Positions 27,848 to 36,071 of a stretch of DNA of 64,000 nt are shown here, piece after piece. Source of the DNA: an uncultured Muribaculaceae bacterium (GTDB lineage Bacteria > Bacteroidota > Bacteroidia > Bacteroidales > Muribaculaceae). The stretch's first letter is position 1, and every line of letters starts with the position of its first letter. Below the pieces are notes generated by a model that was given only the letters and a program-made list of their open reading frames with translations, made no database searches and was not told the DNA's origin. The position numbers and the translations under genes were made by a program. Location of the stretch: the NCBI GenBank assembly GCA_910578075.1, contig CAJTPK010000007.1, positions 62,001-126,000 of the forward strand, written 5' to 3'.

Positions 27848-28477
27848 TTATTTTATCTTACGTGCCGGAAAACCGACATATGTACCTGCCTCCACGGCAT
27901 TCTTGGCCAATAAAGAACCGGCTCCGAGGAAAGAATCATCTGTCAATGATACACCCTGCACCATTACCGCTCCGCTTCCGACAAAGCAACGTGCCCCGAC
28001 CCGGCAGGCACCATTGACCTTCGCGCCGGTAGATACATGAGTCAGATCGCCCACAACGGCATCATGCTCTATTATCGCACCGGTATTTATAATCACGCTT
28101 TCCCCGACATTTGCAGCGGCATTTACCACCGACTGATGCAACAACACAGTACCTGCCCCGACACAAGCCCTGGGGGATAGAAATGCCGTAGACGCTACCA
28201 CTGTTGCCAATTCTCCTCCCGCCTCTTTGATGCGGCGATGGAGCTTCTGACGGGGAACTGAATTCTCTATAGAACCGAGAGTCACCAAGAATTCACAATC
28301 TTCTACATATGCAGGGATATCATCGTCCGAACCAATTACCTTATAACCGGAAACCTCAGTACCCACAAATTGCGGAAGATCAAGAATACCACGAATCTTT
28401 CTTCCCGCACTTTCCGCCGCTTCTATGACAGAGCGGCAATGACCGCCGCCACCAACAAGAATCAGATCCTTTTTCAT
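27848..28477 (-). CDS. PglD/NeuD/LegH-like sugar O- or N-acetyltransferase
   Basis: 209 residues. The N-terminal Rossmann-like part has LILVGGGGHCRSVIEAAESAG, which in this family binds the UDP-sugar. The C-terminal half is a left-handed beta-helix of hexapeptide repeats (LHQSVVNAAANVGESVIIN, AIIEHDAVVGDLTHVSTGAKV). The catalytic His of PglD-type enzymes is probably in IEHDAVVGD. In legionaminic acid pathways this protein N-acetylates the 4-amino sugar made by LegC; in sialic acid clusters NeuD O-acetylates the product. The LegC neighbour favours the first role. It overlaps legC by ATGA and precedes neuB by 7 bp. Confidence 0.85.
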   Translation of the reverse strand: MKKDLILVGGGGHCRSVIEAAESAGRKIRGILDLPQFVGTEVSGYKVIGSDDDIPAYVEDCEFLVTLGSIENSVPRQKLHRRIKEAGGELATVVASTAFLSPRACVGAGTVLLHQSVVNAAANVGESVIINTGAIIEHDAVVGDLTHVSTGAKVNGACRVGARCFVGSGAVMVQGVSLTDDSFLGAGSLLAKNAVEAGTYVGFPARKIK

Positions 28478-29640
28478 AGCACAACGGATGAAGGCAGGTT
28501 TACAATAGTGTCGGCAAGGCGGATAGTATTCTCCTGGCTGTCGCGCTCACAGTCCTCAAACATCGGCAATCTCCACATCAGCTCCCATATGGGGCGTGTC
28601 ATCACCCCATGATCATTGCTATATTCCAGGAAACGGTCTCTGTCTTCACGCGAAGGGAAAGCCACAGCATTCAGCCAATAATTTGACACCGAATTCTCAG
28701 GCTCGGCCATAAATCTCACACCATCATCAGAGCCGGAGAAATAATTCTTATAGACCTCTGCCGTTTCCCTTTTGGATTTAAGGAACCCGTCAATCTCCTC
28801 CAGCTGTGCGCACCCGAGGGCGGCGTTGATATTCGGCATTCGGTAGTTGTATCCGATATGATCATGCACGAACTCCCATCTTGAAGGCACTTTCGCCTGC
28901 GTTGTCAGATGCTTCGCATAGTCGGCAAGTTTCTCATCGTTGAAAAGAAGCATTCCGCCTCCACCGGTTGTAATGGTCTTGTTGCCATTGAAGCTGATAG
29001 CTCCCACTCTTGCGAATGTGCCGGTATGCTTCCCCTTATACCAGGATCCGATACTCTCAGCAGCATCCTCGACAAGCTCAATACCGTATTCATCGCATAT
29101 ATCTGCAATCATATCAATACGGCAAGGGTGTCCGAAAGTATGCATCGGAACTACCGCTTTCACTCGCCTTCCATTCTTTTTGTTGCGCAAGGTTCCGTCA
29201 CCGTCACGCTCTGTATTCTCTTTAAGCCATGACCGCAATGCATCCGGAGAAAGTCCCATCGTGTCATAGTCCACATCGATAAAAACCGGATGCGCACCGA
29301 TATATGATATGGCATTGCATGTGGCAATGAATGAAAGCGACTGTGTAAGCACTTCGTCATCACGTTCCACGCCGGCAAGCATCAACGCCATATGCAAGGC
29401 ATTTGTGCCGTTCACGCAGACTACGGCACGTTTAGCCCCTGTAAAAGCCGCCATATCACGTTCAAAACGATCTACAAAAGCTCCTACACTCGAAACAAAA
29501 GTGCTGTCAATACATTCTTCCAGATATCTCTTCTCATTCCCCGCGAATGTCGGTGCATGCAACGGCACAAACTTGCCATCTTCAGCATGAAACCGGTTGC
29601 GGATCATTTTGAGAATTGAATCGTAATTCTTATCTGTCAT
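28474..29640 (-). CDS. legC: LegC-type UDP-4-keto-sugar aminotransferase (DegT/DnrJ/EryC1 family)
   Basis: 388 residues from the ATG at 29640 (a GTG lies just before it). A PLP-dependent sugar aminotransferase: FVSSVGAFVDRFERDMA, VVCVNGTNALHMALML, VEDAAESIGSWYKGKHTG and the PLP lysine in FNGNKTITTGGGG. The N-terminal extension (SILKMIRNRFHAEDGKFVPLHAP) is characteristic of the LegC subgroup. It adds the 4-amino group to UDP-4-keto-6-deoxy-GlcNAc. The 4,6-dehydratase that would supply this substrate is not in the window. It is the first gene of the operon; the MITE-like repeat lies immediately upstream. Confidence 0.85.
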   Translation of the reverse strand: MTDKNYDSILKMIRNRFHAEDGKFVPLHAPTFAGNEKRYLEECIDSTFVSSVGAFVDRFERDMAAFTGAKRAVVCVNGTNALHMALMLAGVERDDEVLTQSLSFIATCNAISYIGAHPVFIDVDYDTMGLSPDALRSWLKENTERDGDGTLRNKKNGRRVKAVVPMHTFGHPCRIDMIADICDEYGIELVEDAAESIGSWYKGKHTGTFARVGAISFNGNKTITTGGGGMLLFNDEKLADYAKHLTTQAKVPSRWEFVHDHIGYNYRMPNINAALGCAQLEEIDGFLKSKRETAEVYKNYFSGSDDGVRFMAEPENSVSNYWLNAVAFPSREDRDRFLEYSNDHGVMTRPIWELMWRLPMFEDCERDSQENTIRLADTIVNLPSSVVL

Positions 29641-29675
29641 CACAAGATTCTTTATTATACGAACTCAAATTTTTT

Positions 29676-29891
29676 GGTGTCCGGTAAAAATTTTAATCAC
29701 GCAGAGTCTGACACTCCTGCTCCGCGCCTTTGCACAAATCGCCACGCGATTCTCCGAGATCTTTATCACCTGGCTTACCAATTCAAAGCTTTGCGCCTCA
29801 GCGGCTCTGCGTGATGCTTGACCATATAACGGTGCTTGTCAAAGTATAAATTTCCCATATTTATGACAGTTATGCATATTTACCGGACACC
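29676..29891. mobile_element. 216-bp MITE-like element with 13-bp terminal inverted repeats
   Basis: The ends are a perfect 13-bp inverted repeat, GGTGTCCGGTAAA (29676-29688) and TTTACCGGACACC (29879-29891). Inside is a second inverted pair, ATCACGCAGAG (29696-29706) and CTCTGCGTGAT (29805-29815). No ORF of note lies within. It occupies nearly the whole gap between legC and the GYF_2 gene. The structure resembles a non-autonomous transposon or a relic of an IS with these ends. No obvious target duplication was seen. Confidence 0.6.
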
Positions 29892-29919
29892 TATAATTCT
29901 AACTAAAATTCTTTCCCTG

Positions 29920-30501
29920 TCAACTGTTAATGTTGACAAGGAAAGAATAAAGAATCAATCCGAGAAAAAACGTTATCCCCACCCACATCTTCGCATTACG
30001 GGCAGCATCGTGAGCCGCACGTCTGCATTCCTTCCGCTCCTCCGGAGTATAGAGTTCCTTCCCCTCTTTGGAAACGCTGTGGCTCGCCTGGTCCCAGGCT
30101 TTTCGCGACATTACTGAATAATATATGGCGACAAAACCGGTGGGAGGGAAACATAGCAATGTCAGCAAAATTGAAACGGTCAGCAGCGACACCGGTGGAT
30201 CGGGACGCTCCGCGGCGTCATCCTCCGGCATAGGGAATGGATAAGAGCCGAAAACGGAAGGAGTACCTTCCGGTTCCGGCTTTTGTTCAGGCTCAGGCTC
30301 GCGTACAACCACCGGATGCATCTTGTCGAAGATGCGCTGACGGAAATATCGACAGATGTCTGCCACATCTCCGGCTTGCTCCCAGTCGTCCATCCCTTTT
30401 GCCCAGACATACGTATCCGGACCGATACCTGCATCAACAAGAGCATCGAGCGTGAATGGACCTTGACGTTCGCCGTCAATCATTGCGAAATAAACCGCCA
30501 T
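29920..30501 (-). CDS. GYF_2 (DUF4339) domain membrane protein with CD225-like segment
   Basis: 193 residues. Residues 1-50 are a GYF_2 domain (YFAMIDGERQGPFTLDALVD, YVWAKGMDDWEQAGDV), a small peptide-binding fold. A Pro/Glu-rich linker follows (PEPEQKPEPEG), then two membrane segments flanking a CD225/dispanin-like loop (LLCFPPTGFVAIYYSVMSRKAW) with a basic helix between them. Proteins of this type are common and unassigned in Bacteroidota. It starts one base after the stop of a paralogue at 30503, so the two form a pair, last in the block that includes secA. Confidence 0.75.
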   Translation of the reverse strand: MAVYFAMIDGERQGPFTLDALVDAGIGPDTYVWAKGMDDWEQAGDVADICRYFRQRIFDKMHPVVVREPEPEQKPEPEGTPSVFGSYPFPMPEDDAAERPDPPVSLLTVSILLTLLCFPPTGFVAIYYSVMSRKAWDQASHSVSKEGKELYTPEERKECRRAAHDAARNAKMWVGITFFLGLILYSFLVNINS

Positions 30502-30502
30502 G

Positions 30503-31048
30503 TCAATTCGCGAGATTCATCAGATTTTCCATCAGTCCTCTGGTAGCACCTGTGACTGTAAGCAGAAAACCGATACCTCCGAGTACAAGCGCGATGATGG
30601 TCATTGTCCGTGCACTTGCATTGTTTGTATCCCCTTCCTGCTGGAAACCCTCGGCATAGTATTTGTTAGCCTTCTGGGCCTTGGTGATTCCTATAATACC
30701 GAAAATCATGCCGATACATGAGAACAGTGCCCCAAATACAGTGCCGATTATAGCCCACGTCAACCAGTTGGTATGCGGTATCGGTTCCGGACTACGGCCA
30801 TAGATATTATATGGATCCGGACGGTTCCCATATTGCGGAGGATTCAATGGCTCCTCAGGGCGTGCATAGCCACCGAAGGCTGAATCCGACATGAATATAT
30901 CAGACAGTTCGGGAAGAGATTCAGCCTTCACCCAATCCGGCAACCCCTGACGCCACACGAAAGTATCCGACTTTACACCTACATAGGGCAATTGATCCTT
31001 TGGGTATGGACCGGACTGCGCACCATTTATAATTACAAAATATTCCAT
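30503..31048 (-). CDS. GYF_2 (DUF4339) domain membrane protein with CD225-like segment, paralogue
   Basis: 181 residues with the same plan as its neighbour: GYF_2 at 1-50 (YFVIINGAQSGPYPKDQLPY, FVWRQGLPDWVKAESL), a Pro/Asn-rich linker, then two membrane segments (LTWAIIGTVFGALFSCIGMI and IIALVLGGIGFLLTVTGA). The charged loop between them (ITKAQKANKYYAEGFQ) matches CD225-type proteins. The ribosome binding sequence AAAGGAAAG before the ATG is supplied by the third unit of a 19-bp tandem repeat at the secA 3' end. Function unknown. Confidence 0.75.
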   Translation of the reverse strand: MEYFVIINGAQSGPYPKDQLPYVGVKSDTFVWRQGLPDWVKAESLPELSDIFMSDSAFGGYARPEEPLNPPQYGNRPDPYNIYGRSPEPIPHTNWLTWAIIGTVFGALFSCIGMIFGIIGITKAQKANKYYAEGFQQEGDTNNASARTMTIIALVLGGIGFLLTVTGATRGLMENLMNLAN

Positions 31049-31105
31049 ATTACTTTCCTTTACCGTGATTACATTTCTTTACCGTAATTACATTCCTTTA
31101 CCGTG
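31049..31105 (-). repeat. Three 19-bp tandem repeats across the secA stop and the next ribosome binding site
   Basis: On the minus strand the units are CACGGTAAAGGAATGTAAT (31105-31087, encoding the secA end H-G-K-G-M-stop), TACGGTAAAGAAATGTAAT (31086-31068) and CACGGTAAAGGAAAGTAAT (31067-31049), followed at once by the ATG of the GYF_2 gene. Unit 1 is coding, unit 2 is spacer and unit 3 gives the purine-rich translation signal. Two or three mismatches separate the units. Confidence 0.9.
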
Positions 31106-34100
31106 GCAGTTCTTATATTTCTTACCTGATCCGCAGGGGCAAGGATCATTACGTCCGATTTTCGGACCTGCCTTGATCGGCTGCTGTGTAGGAGCCGGAC
31201 GGTTCACGCTGGCTGCAGCCTGACGCTGTGCGCTTTCACCGGGATATGTATCGCGGGTAGTGCTGTAGTTGGCATATGGGTTATAAGCCTTTGCCTGCGC
31301 GGCTTTCTCCTGCATGGCTTTTGCCTCTGCAGCCTGAGCCTCCGCTGCCTTGGCCTCCTCATAGTCAACCACGGCGAGCTTGCCGCGCATCAATGTAGCC
31401 ACAGCCTTGGAGTTCATATCGTAGAGCATCTTCTTCCAAAGCTCGAAAGCCTCTATCTTATAGATAACCAGAGGATCCTTCTGCTCATATGACGCATTCT
31501 GAACTGACTTGCGCAATTCATCCATCTCGCGGAGCTGCTCCTGCCATGCTGTGTCTATGGAAGAGAGAAGCACTGCTTTCTCCCAAGCCTTGGTGAGCGG
31601 CTTGCATTCGTTGGCATAGCATTCCTCGATATCCGCACGGATATTGAACATGCGGCGGCCATCTGTCACAGGCACTCCAATCAGACCCTTTGCACCCCTT
31701 TCCTCAACGAATTCCTTGATATAAGGTGCGGCGGTCTGCGCCATCTTCTCTTTCTTACGGGCAAATGTATGCATAGCCTCCTCTGCCAGACGATCGGTGA
31801 GATCACGGGAGTCGATCTTGCTGAATTCAGCCTCGCTAACGGGAGACTCGATGGCAAGCGACTTGCTGAGCTGCTCACGGAATTCATCATAGCTGTCATA
31901 CTTACGCGATGCGATCTCGCCGGCAAGCTCATATATCATGTTGGCGATATCTGTGCCTATACGTTCACCCTTCAGAGCATTCTGGCGACGTCCATACACA
32001 CCCTTACGCTGGGCGTTCATGATATCGTCATATTCCACGAGGCGCTTACGGATACCGAAGTTGTTCTCCTCAACGCGCTTCTGGGCATTCTCGATAGATT
32101 TTGTCACCATACTGTTCTCTATCATCTCGCCCTCCTTGAAGCCGAGACGGTCGAGCATCTTGACAACGCGGTCGTTGGCAAAGAGGCGCATCACAGTGTC
32201 TTCAAACGATACGAAGAAAACAGAGCTACCAGGGTCGCCCTGACGACCGGCACGTCCGCGGAGCTGACGGTCAACACGACGCGACTCATGACGCTCCGTA
32301 CCGATTATGGCAAGACCGCCTGCAGCTTTAACCTCATCGGAAAGCTTGATGTCCGTACCACGTCCCGCCATATTGGTAGCAATGGTGACTGTGCCTTTCT
32401 GACCTGCCTGAGCCACGATGTCCGCCTCCTTCTGGTGGAGCTTGGCATTGAGCACCTGGTGAGGAATCTTGCGTAGCTTAAGCATCTTCGAAAGCAACTC
32501 CGAGATCTCCACGGATGTGGTGCCGACAAGCACCGGGCGTCCGGCATTCACCATATCCTCCACTTCCTGGATCACCGCTGCATATTTCTCCTTCTTGGTG
32601 CGATATACACGGTCGTTCATATCATCGCGGATCACAGGACGGTTTGTCGGAATCTCGATGACATCGAGTTTATAGATATCATAGAACTCACCCGCCTCTG
32701 TCATCGCGGTACCGGTCATACCGGCCAGCTTGCGATACATGCGGAAATAGTTCTGCAGTGTGATCGTGGCATAAGTCTGGGTAGCCGCTTCAACCTTCAC
32801 GCCCTCTTTAGCCTCGATGGCCTGATGCAGACCGTCTGAATAACGACGGCCCTCCATGATACGGCCTGTCTGCTCATCGACAATCTTGATCTTGTTGTCA
32901 TCGATCACATACTCTATATCCTTATCGAAAAGAGTGTAGGCTTTAAGGAGCTGATTGACGGTATGCACACGCTCTGCCTTGATGGCATAATTCTGAAGCA
33001 ACTGGTCTTTCTTCTCCTGCTTCTCCTCGGCCGTCAGGTCCTCATTCTCAACGGCAGAGAGTTGCGCCGCGATATCCGGAAGGATAAAGAAATCAGGATC
33101 CTGGGTAGTGCCGGTCAATACCTCGATACCCTTGTCGGTAAGTTCGATGGAATGGTTTTTCTCATCTATCACGAAATAAAGGGGTTCCACGGCCTTGGGC
33201 ATCTCGCGGTTGTTATCCTGCATATATTTTGCCTCAACCTTGAGCATTAGCTGCTTTATACCGTCCTCACTGAGATAGCGGATAAGGGGGTTATGTTTGG
33301 GAAGTGCCTTGTATACACGGAAAAGGGCCAAACCTCCCTCTTCTGTCTCACCCTTTGATATTTTTTCTTTGGCCTCAAGAAGCAAAGACTGAGCGAGTTT
33401 ACGCTGAGCGTTTACCACTTTCTCCACGTTGGGCTTGAAATCGTTGAACATCTGGTCATCACCTTTCGGCACCGGACCTGAGATGATAAGCGGTGTTCTC
33501 GCGTCATCGATAAGCACAGAGTCAACCTCATCGACAATCGCATAATAATGCTCATCGCGCTGCACAAGATCCTGTGTCTGTGTGGCCATGTTATCACGCA
33601 GATAGTCGAAACCGAACTCATTGTTTGTTCCAAAGGTAATATCGCAGCGATAAGCGTTGCGACGCTCCTCAGAGTTTGGCTGGGTCTTATCGATGCAATC
33701 CACAGTCAGACCGTGGAACTGATAAAGCGGGCCCATCCATTCGGAGTCACGCTTTGCAAGGTAGTCATTCACCGTAACGACATGCACACCCTCGCCTGTA
33801 AGGGCATTGAGGAACACAGGGAGTGTAGCGACAAGTGTCTTACCCTCACCGGTAGCCATCTCAGCGATGTTATTGGTGACCTTGCCATTGTTCATCAGAC
33901 CATGGAGCACCATACCGCCGATGAGCTGCACATCATAATGCATCATATCCCATTTCATGAGATTTCCGCCTGCCACCCACTCGTTCTTATAGATAGCCTT
34001 GTCACCGTCGATGGTCACGAAATCCTTACCGGCTGCCGCAAGCTCACGGTCAGCATCGCTGGCTGTAACCTCGATAGTGTCATTCTCCTTGAAACGACGG

Positions 34101-34453
34101 GCCGTTTCCTTCACCACGGCAAACACTTCGGGCAGAGCCGCGTCAAGTTCACGAGCGTAGTTATCAAACATCTCCTCACGCAGATCATCGATCTTCTTCC
34201 AGAGCGGCTCGCGCTTGTCATAATCAAGAGTCTCGATCTCGGCACGCACCGCTGCCATCTGGTCTTTATATTCCTGCGCACCGCCGCGTATGCGGTCGCG
34301 TATGGTGTTGATACGTCCGCGCAGCTCATCGTTAGATATTCCGGTGATTTCCGCGCTGATGGGATTTATCTCTTTTTCAAGGCGCTGCCAGAGCGGACGC
34401 ACGGCGCGCTCCGACTGGTCGCCAAAAATTTTATGTAATAATTTTGAAAGCAT
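31088..34453 (-). CDS. secA: Preprotein translocase ATPase SecA
   Basis: 1121 residues, the long Bacteroidota form. It drives post-translational export through SecYEG. Visible: Walker A in [15 protein letters not shown], the [19 protein letters not shown] region, [12 protein letters not shown] and [16 protein letters not shown] of the second helicase domain, and a C-terminal SEC-C zinc motif ([19 protein letters not shown], three Cys and one His) after an Ala/Glu-rich linker. An insert of about 80 residues around [19 protein letters not shown], inside the nucleotide-binding region, is typical of the phylum. It lies 25 bp after the alkaline-phosphatase-fold gene. Confidence 0.97.
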   Translation of the reverse strand: MLSKLLHKIFGDQSERAVRPLWQRLEKEINPISAEITGISNDELRGRINTIRDRIRGGAQEYKDQMAAVRAEIETLDYDKREPLWKKIDDLREEMFDNYARELDAALPEVFAVVKETARRFKENDTIEVTASDADRELAAAGKDFVTIDGDKAIYKNEWVAGGNLMKWDMMHYDVQLIGGMVLHGLMNNGKVTNNIAEMATGEGKTLVATLPVFLNALTGEGVHVVTVNDYLAKRDSEWMGPLYQFHGLTVDCIDKTQPNSEERRNAYRCDITFGTNNEFGFDYLRDNMATQTQDLVQRDEHYYAIVDEVDSVLIDDARTPLIISGPVPKGDDQMFNDFKPNVEKVVNAQRKLAQSLLLEAKEKISKGETEEGGLALFRVYKALPKHNPLIRYLSEDGIKQLMLKVEAKYMQDNNREMPKAVEPLYFVIDEKNHSIELTDKGIEVLTGTTQDPDFFILPDIAAQLSAVENEDLTAEEKQEKKDQLLQNYAIKAERVHTVNQLLKAYTLFDKDIEYVIDDNKIKIVDEQTGRIMEGRRYSDGLHQAIEAKEGVKVEAATQTYATITLQNYFRMYRKLAGMTGTAMTEAGEFYDIYKLDVIEIPTNRPVIRDDMNDRVYRTKKEKYAAVIQEVEDMVNAGRPVLVGTTSVEISELLSKMLKLRKIPHQVLNAKLHQKEADIVAQAGQKGTVTIATNMAGRGTDIKLSDEVKAAGGLAIIGTERHESRRVDRQLRGRAGRQGDPGSSVFFVSFEDTVMRLFANDRVVKMLDRLGFKEGEMIENSMVTKSIENAQKRVEENNFGIRKRLVEYDDIMNAQRKGVYGRRQNALKGERIGTDIANMIYELAGEIASRKYDSYDEFREQLSKSLAIESPVSEAEFSKIDSRDLTDRLAEEAMHTFARKKEKMAQTAAPYIKEFVEERGAKGLIGVPVTDGRRMFNIRADIEECYANECKPLTKAWEKAVLLSSIDTAWQEQLREMDELRKSVQNASYEQKDPLVIYKIEAFELWKKMLYDMNSKAVATLMRGKLAVVDYEEAKAAEAQAAEAKAMQEKAAQAKAYNPYANYSTTRDTYPGESAQRQAAASVNRPAPTQQPIKAGPKIGRNDPCPCGSGKKYKNCHGKGM

Positions 34454-34478
34454 ATTTTGTATTTTTTATTTTCGTGAA

Positions 34479-36071
34479 TCAATTATTGAGGAGAATCGGT
34501 TTGGAAGCTGCGCCGTTGGGAGAGCGTATTCTCAGAATACTGCTTATTGTCGGAGCGAGCGACACAGCCTCTATCGGAGTGCTGATCGTCTGGGGTTTTA
34601 CTCCACCACCGGTGATAAACGCCGGTGTAAGCACCGGAGTCTCCCTCACAGGATGCTGTGTGACAGGATAGTTCACATCGTCAATCACGGTCCATCCGGG
34701 GTTGAATGTCACGATTATATCTCCGCCCTTCTTCGGATCAACCGACAGACGCAGACTCTCCTCCTCCGGTGTGGAAGGCGACAGAATATCATAAAGTGTA
34801 AATGCATCCGAGACTCCACTCATCTTGGTGAGGAAACTTCTGGCATCAGCCACAACATCGCTCACATCGAGTTTCTTATCCTCAAGTATCTTGTGATTCA
34901 GATAGAGATGACTGTCACGGAATGCGTCAACATAATCCGCGTTTCCATGAAGTGCGGACAGATATGAATTAAGCAACGACTCTGCCCTCTTTATGGAGAA
35001 TTCCCCACCCGGAATCTTATATTTCTTGTCTTCAACTACGGCATCATCGAAATACCCTGTAGATGAAAGCCATATCACAGCATTTTCAGCACCGACATAT
35101 TTATCGATTGCCTCAAAAAGGCGTCCGAGCTGACCGTCGAGACGCATGTAGGCATCTGTCAGCTCCGCGCGGAAATCACCATCCGTCACATACTTATACG
35201 GAGCCAAGGTATAGCCAAGGTTCAGCATGTCGATGGCATTGCCATTGCTTCCGATCTTCATCTGCCGCAGACATTCGATTGCTACGTCAGTGACTTCGGT
35301 GTTCCCCATGGGCGAAGCGTTGAAACGGCTGTACACCTCCCTGTCGGAGCGCGGGAACATATGACGGAACGGATAAATCTTTTTCTGCTGCGGCAGTCCC
35401 GGGAACTTATCGATGGGCATGGATGGTTTCCACTGCATCGTATCGAGACGCGAAGCCACCGGACTCGAATAATTCCGCGCGCTCACCGGCGCTGGAAGAT
35501 TCTTGTAATATGTCGTGGTGGCCCAGTTGCCGGTATTGTCATTTATCCAGCATGCCCCGCTGCCGGCATGTCCGCTCATAATGATCGCGGTCTGGGGATC
35601 AGCGGCGAAAGAATATATCGAGGATAGAGCCAGACCATCCACTGCTATCTCATCACTAAGTGTGGAAAGCCTTATATTTTCAGGAGAATAGGAATCGTTG
35701 GTAAAATTCCCCATTGTCTTGGGGTCGGAGAGAGCGGGCTGCGTCTTCTTGGTCTGAGGGTCAAAGATCATCGCCGACGCAACACCGGTATTCGATGGGT
35801 ATGCTCCGGTATACAGCATGGCGGTGGCGCTTGCGCCATCAAGACCCCTCACCTTGAAGTCTACATCACGCATGTAGGCGCCATCCTTCATCAAGCGCTT
35901 GAATCCTCGCTCAGTGAAGTATGACTGAAGATATTCTATGTAATCGGTGCGGAGCTGATCAACGACGATTCCCACCACGAGGCGTGGCCGCTGAGCTTCG
36001 TCGCGTGCCGCCTGCACGGCCACGTTCATTGTGACCAGACCGCAAAGCACCGTTGTTATTATTCTTTTCAT
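34479..36071 (-). CDS. Secreted alkaline-phosphatase-superfamily protein lacking most metal ligands
   Basis: 530 residues from the ATG at 36071, which opens a signal peptide (MKRIITTVLCGLVTMNVAV). The order of elements is that of PafA-type phosphatases: VVGIVVDQLRTDYIEYL, MLYTGAYPSNTG, YMRLDGQLGRLFEAID, then IPGGEF and the final TPAFITGGGV. The first Asp (VVDQLR) remains. The Thr/Ser nucleophile position, the DYVGH-type metal motif (here LGYTLAPYKYV), the TADHG motif (here SSTGYFDD) and the late His (here ETPVLTP) all appear to be lost. It is probably a pseudoenzyme of the envelope. It overlaps the preceding DUF4105 gene by 113 bp and precedes secA by 25 bp. Confidence 0.78.
   Translation of the reverse strand: MKRIITTVLCGLVTMNVAVQAARDEAQRPRLVVGIVVDQLRTDYIEYLQSYFTERGFKRLMKDGAYMRDVDFKVRGLDGASATAMLYTGAYPSNTGVASAMIFDPQTKKTQPALSDPKTMGNFTNDSYSPENIRLSTLSDEIAVDGLALSSIYSFAADPQTAIIMSGHAGSGACWINDNTGNWATTTYYKNLPAPVSARNYSSPVASRLDTMQWKPSMPIDKFPGLPQQKKIYPFRHMFPRSDREVYSRFNASPMGNTEVTDVAIECLRQMKIGSNGNAIDMLNLGYTLAPYKYVTDGDFRAELTDAYMRLDGQLGRLFEAIDKYVGAENAVIWLSSTGYFDDAVVEDKKYKIPGGEFSIKRAESLLNSYLSALHGNADYVDAFRDSHLYLNHKILEDKKLDVSDVVADARSFLTKMSGVSDAFTLYDILSPSTPEEESLRLSVDPKKGGDIIVTFNPGWTVIDDVNYPVTQHPVRETPVLTPAFITGGGVKPQTISTPIEAVSLAPTISSILRIRSPNGAASKPILLNN

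Noticed and set aside
31769..32476. 235-codon plus-strand frame opposite secA
   Set aside because: Same reasoning: antisense shadow of a certain gene, no family features, no upstream promoter or ribosome binding signal.
33548..34438. Long open frame of 296 codons on the plus strand, antisense to secA
   Set aside because: It lies wholly opposite conserved SecA coding sequence, has biased composition rich in His and Ile, shows no recognisable domain and is explained by the codon usage of secA.
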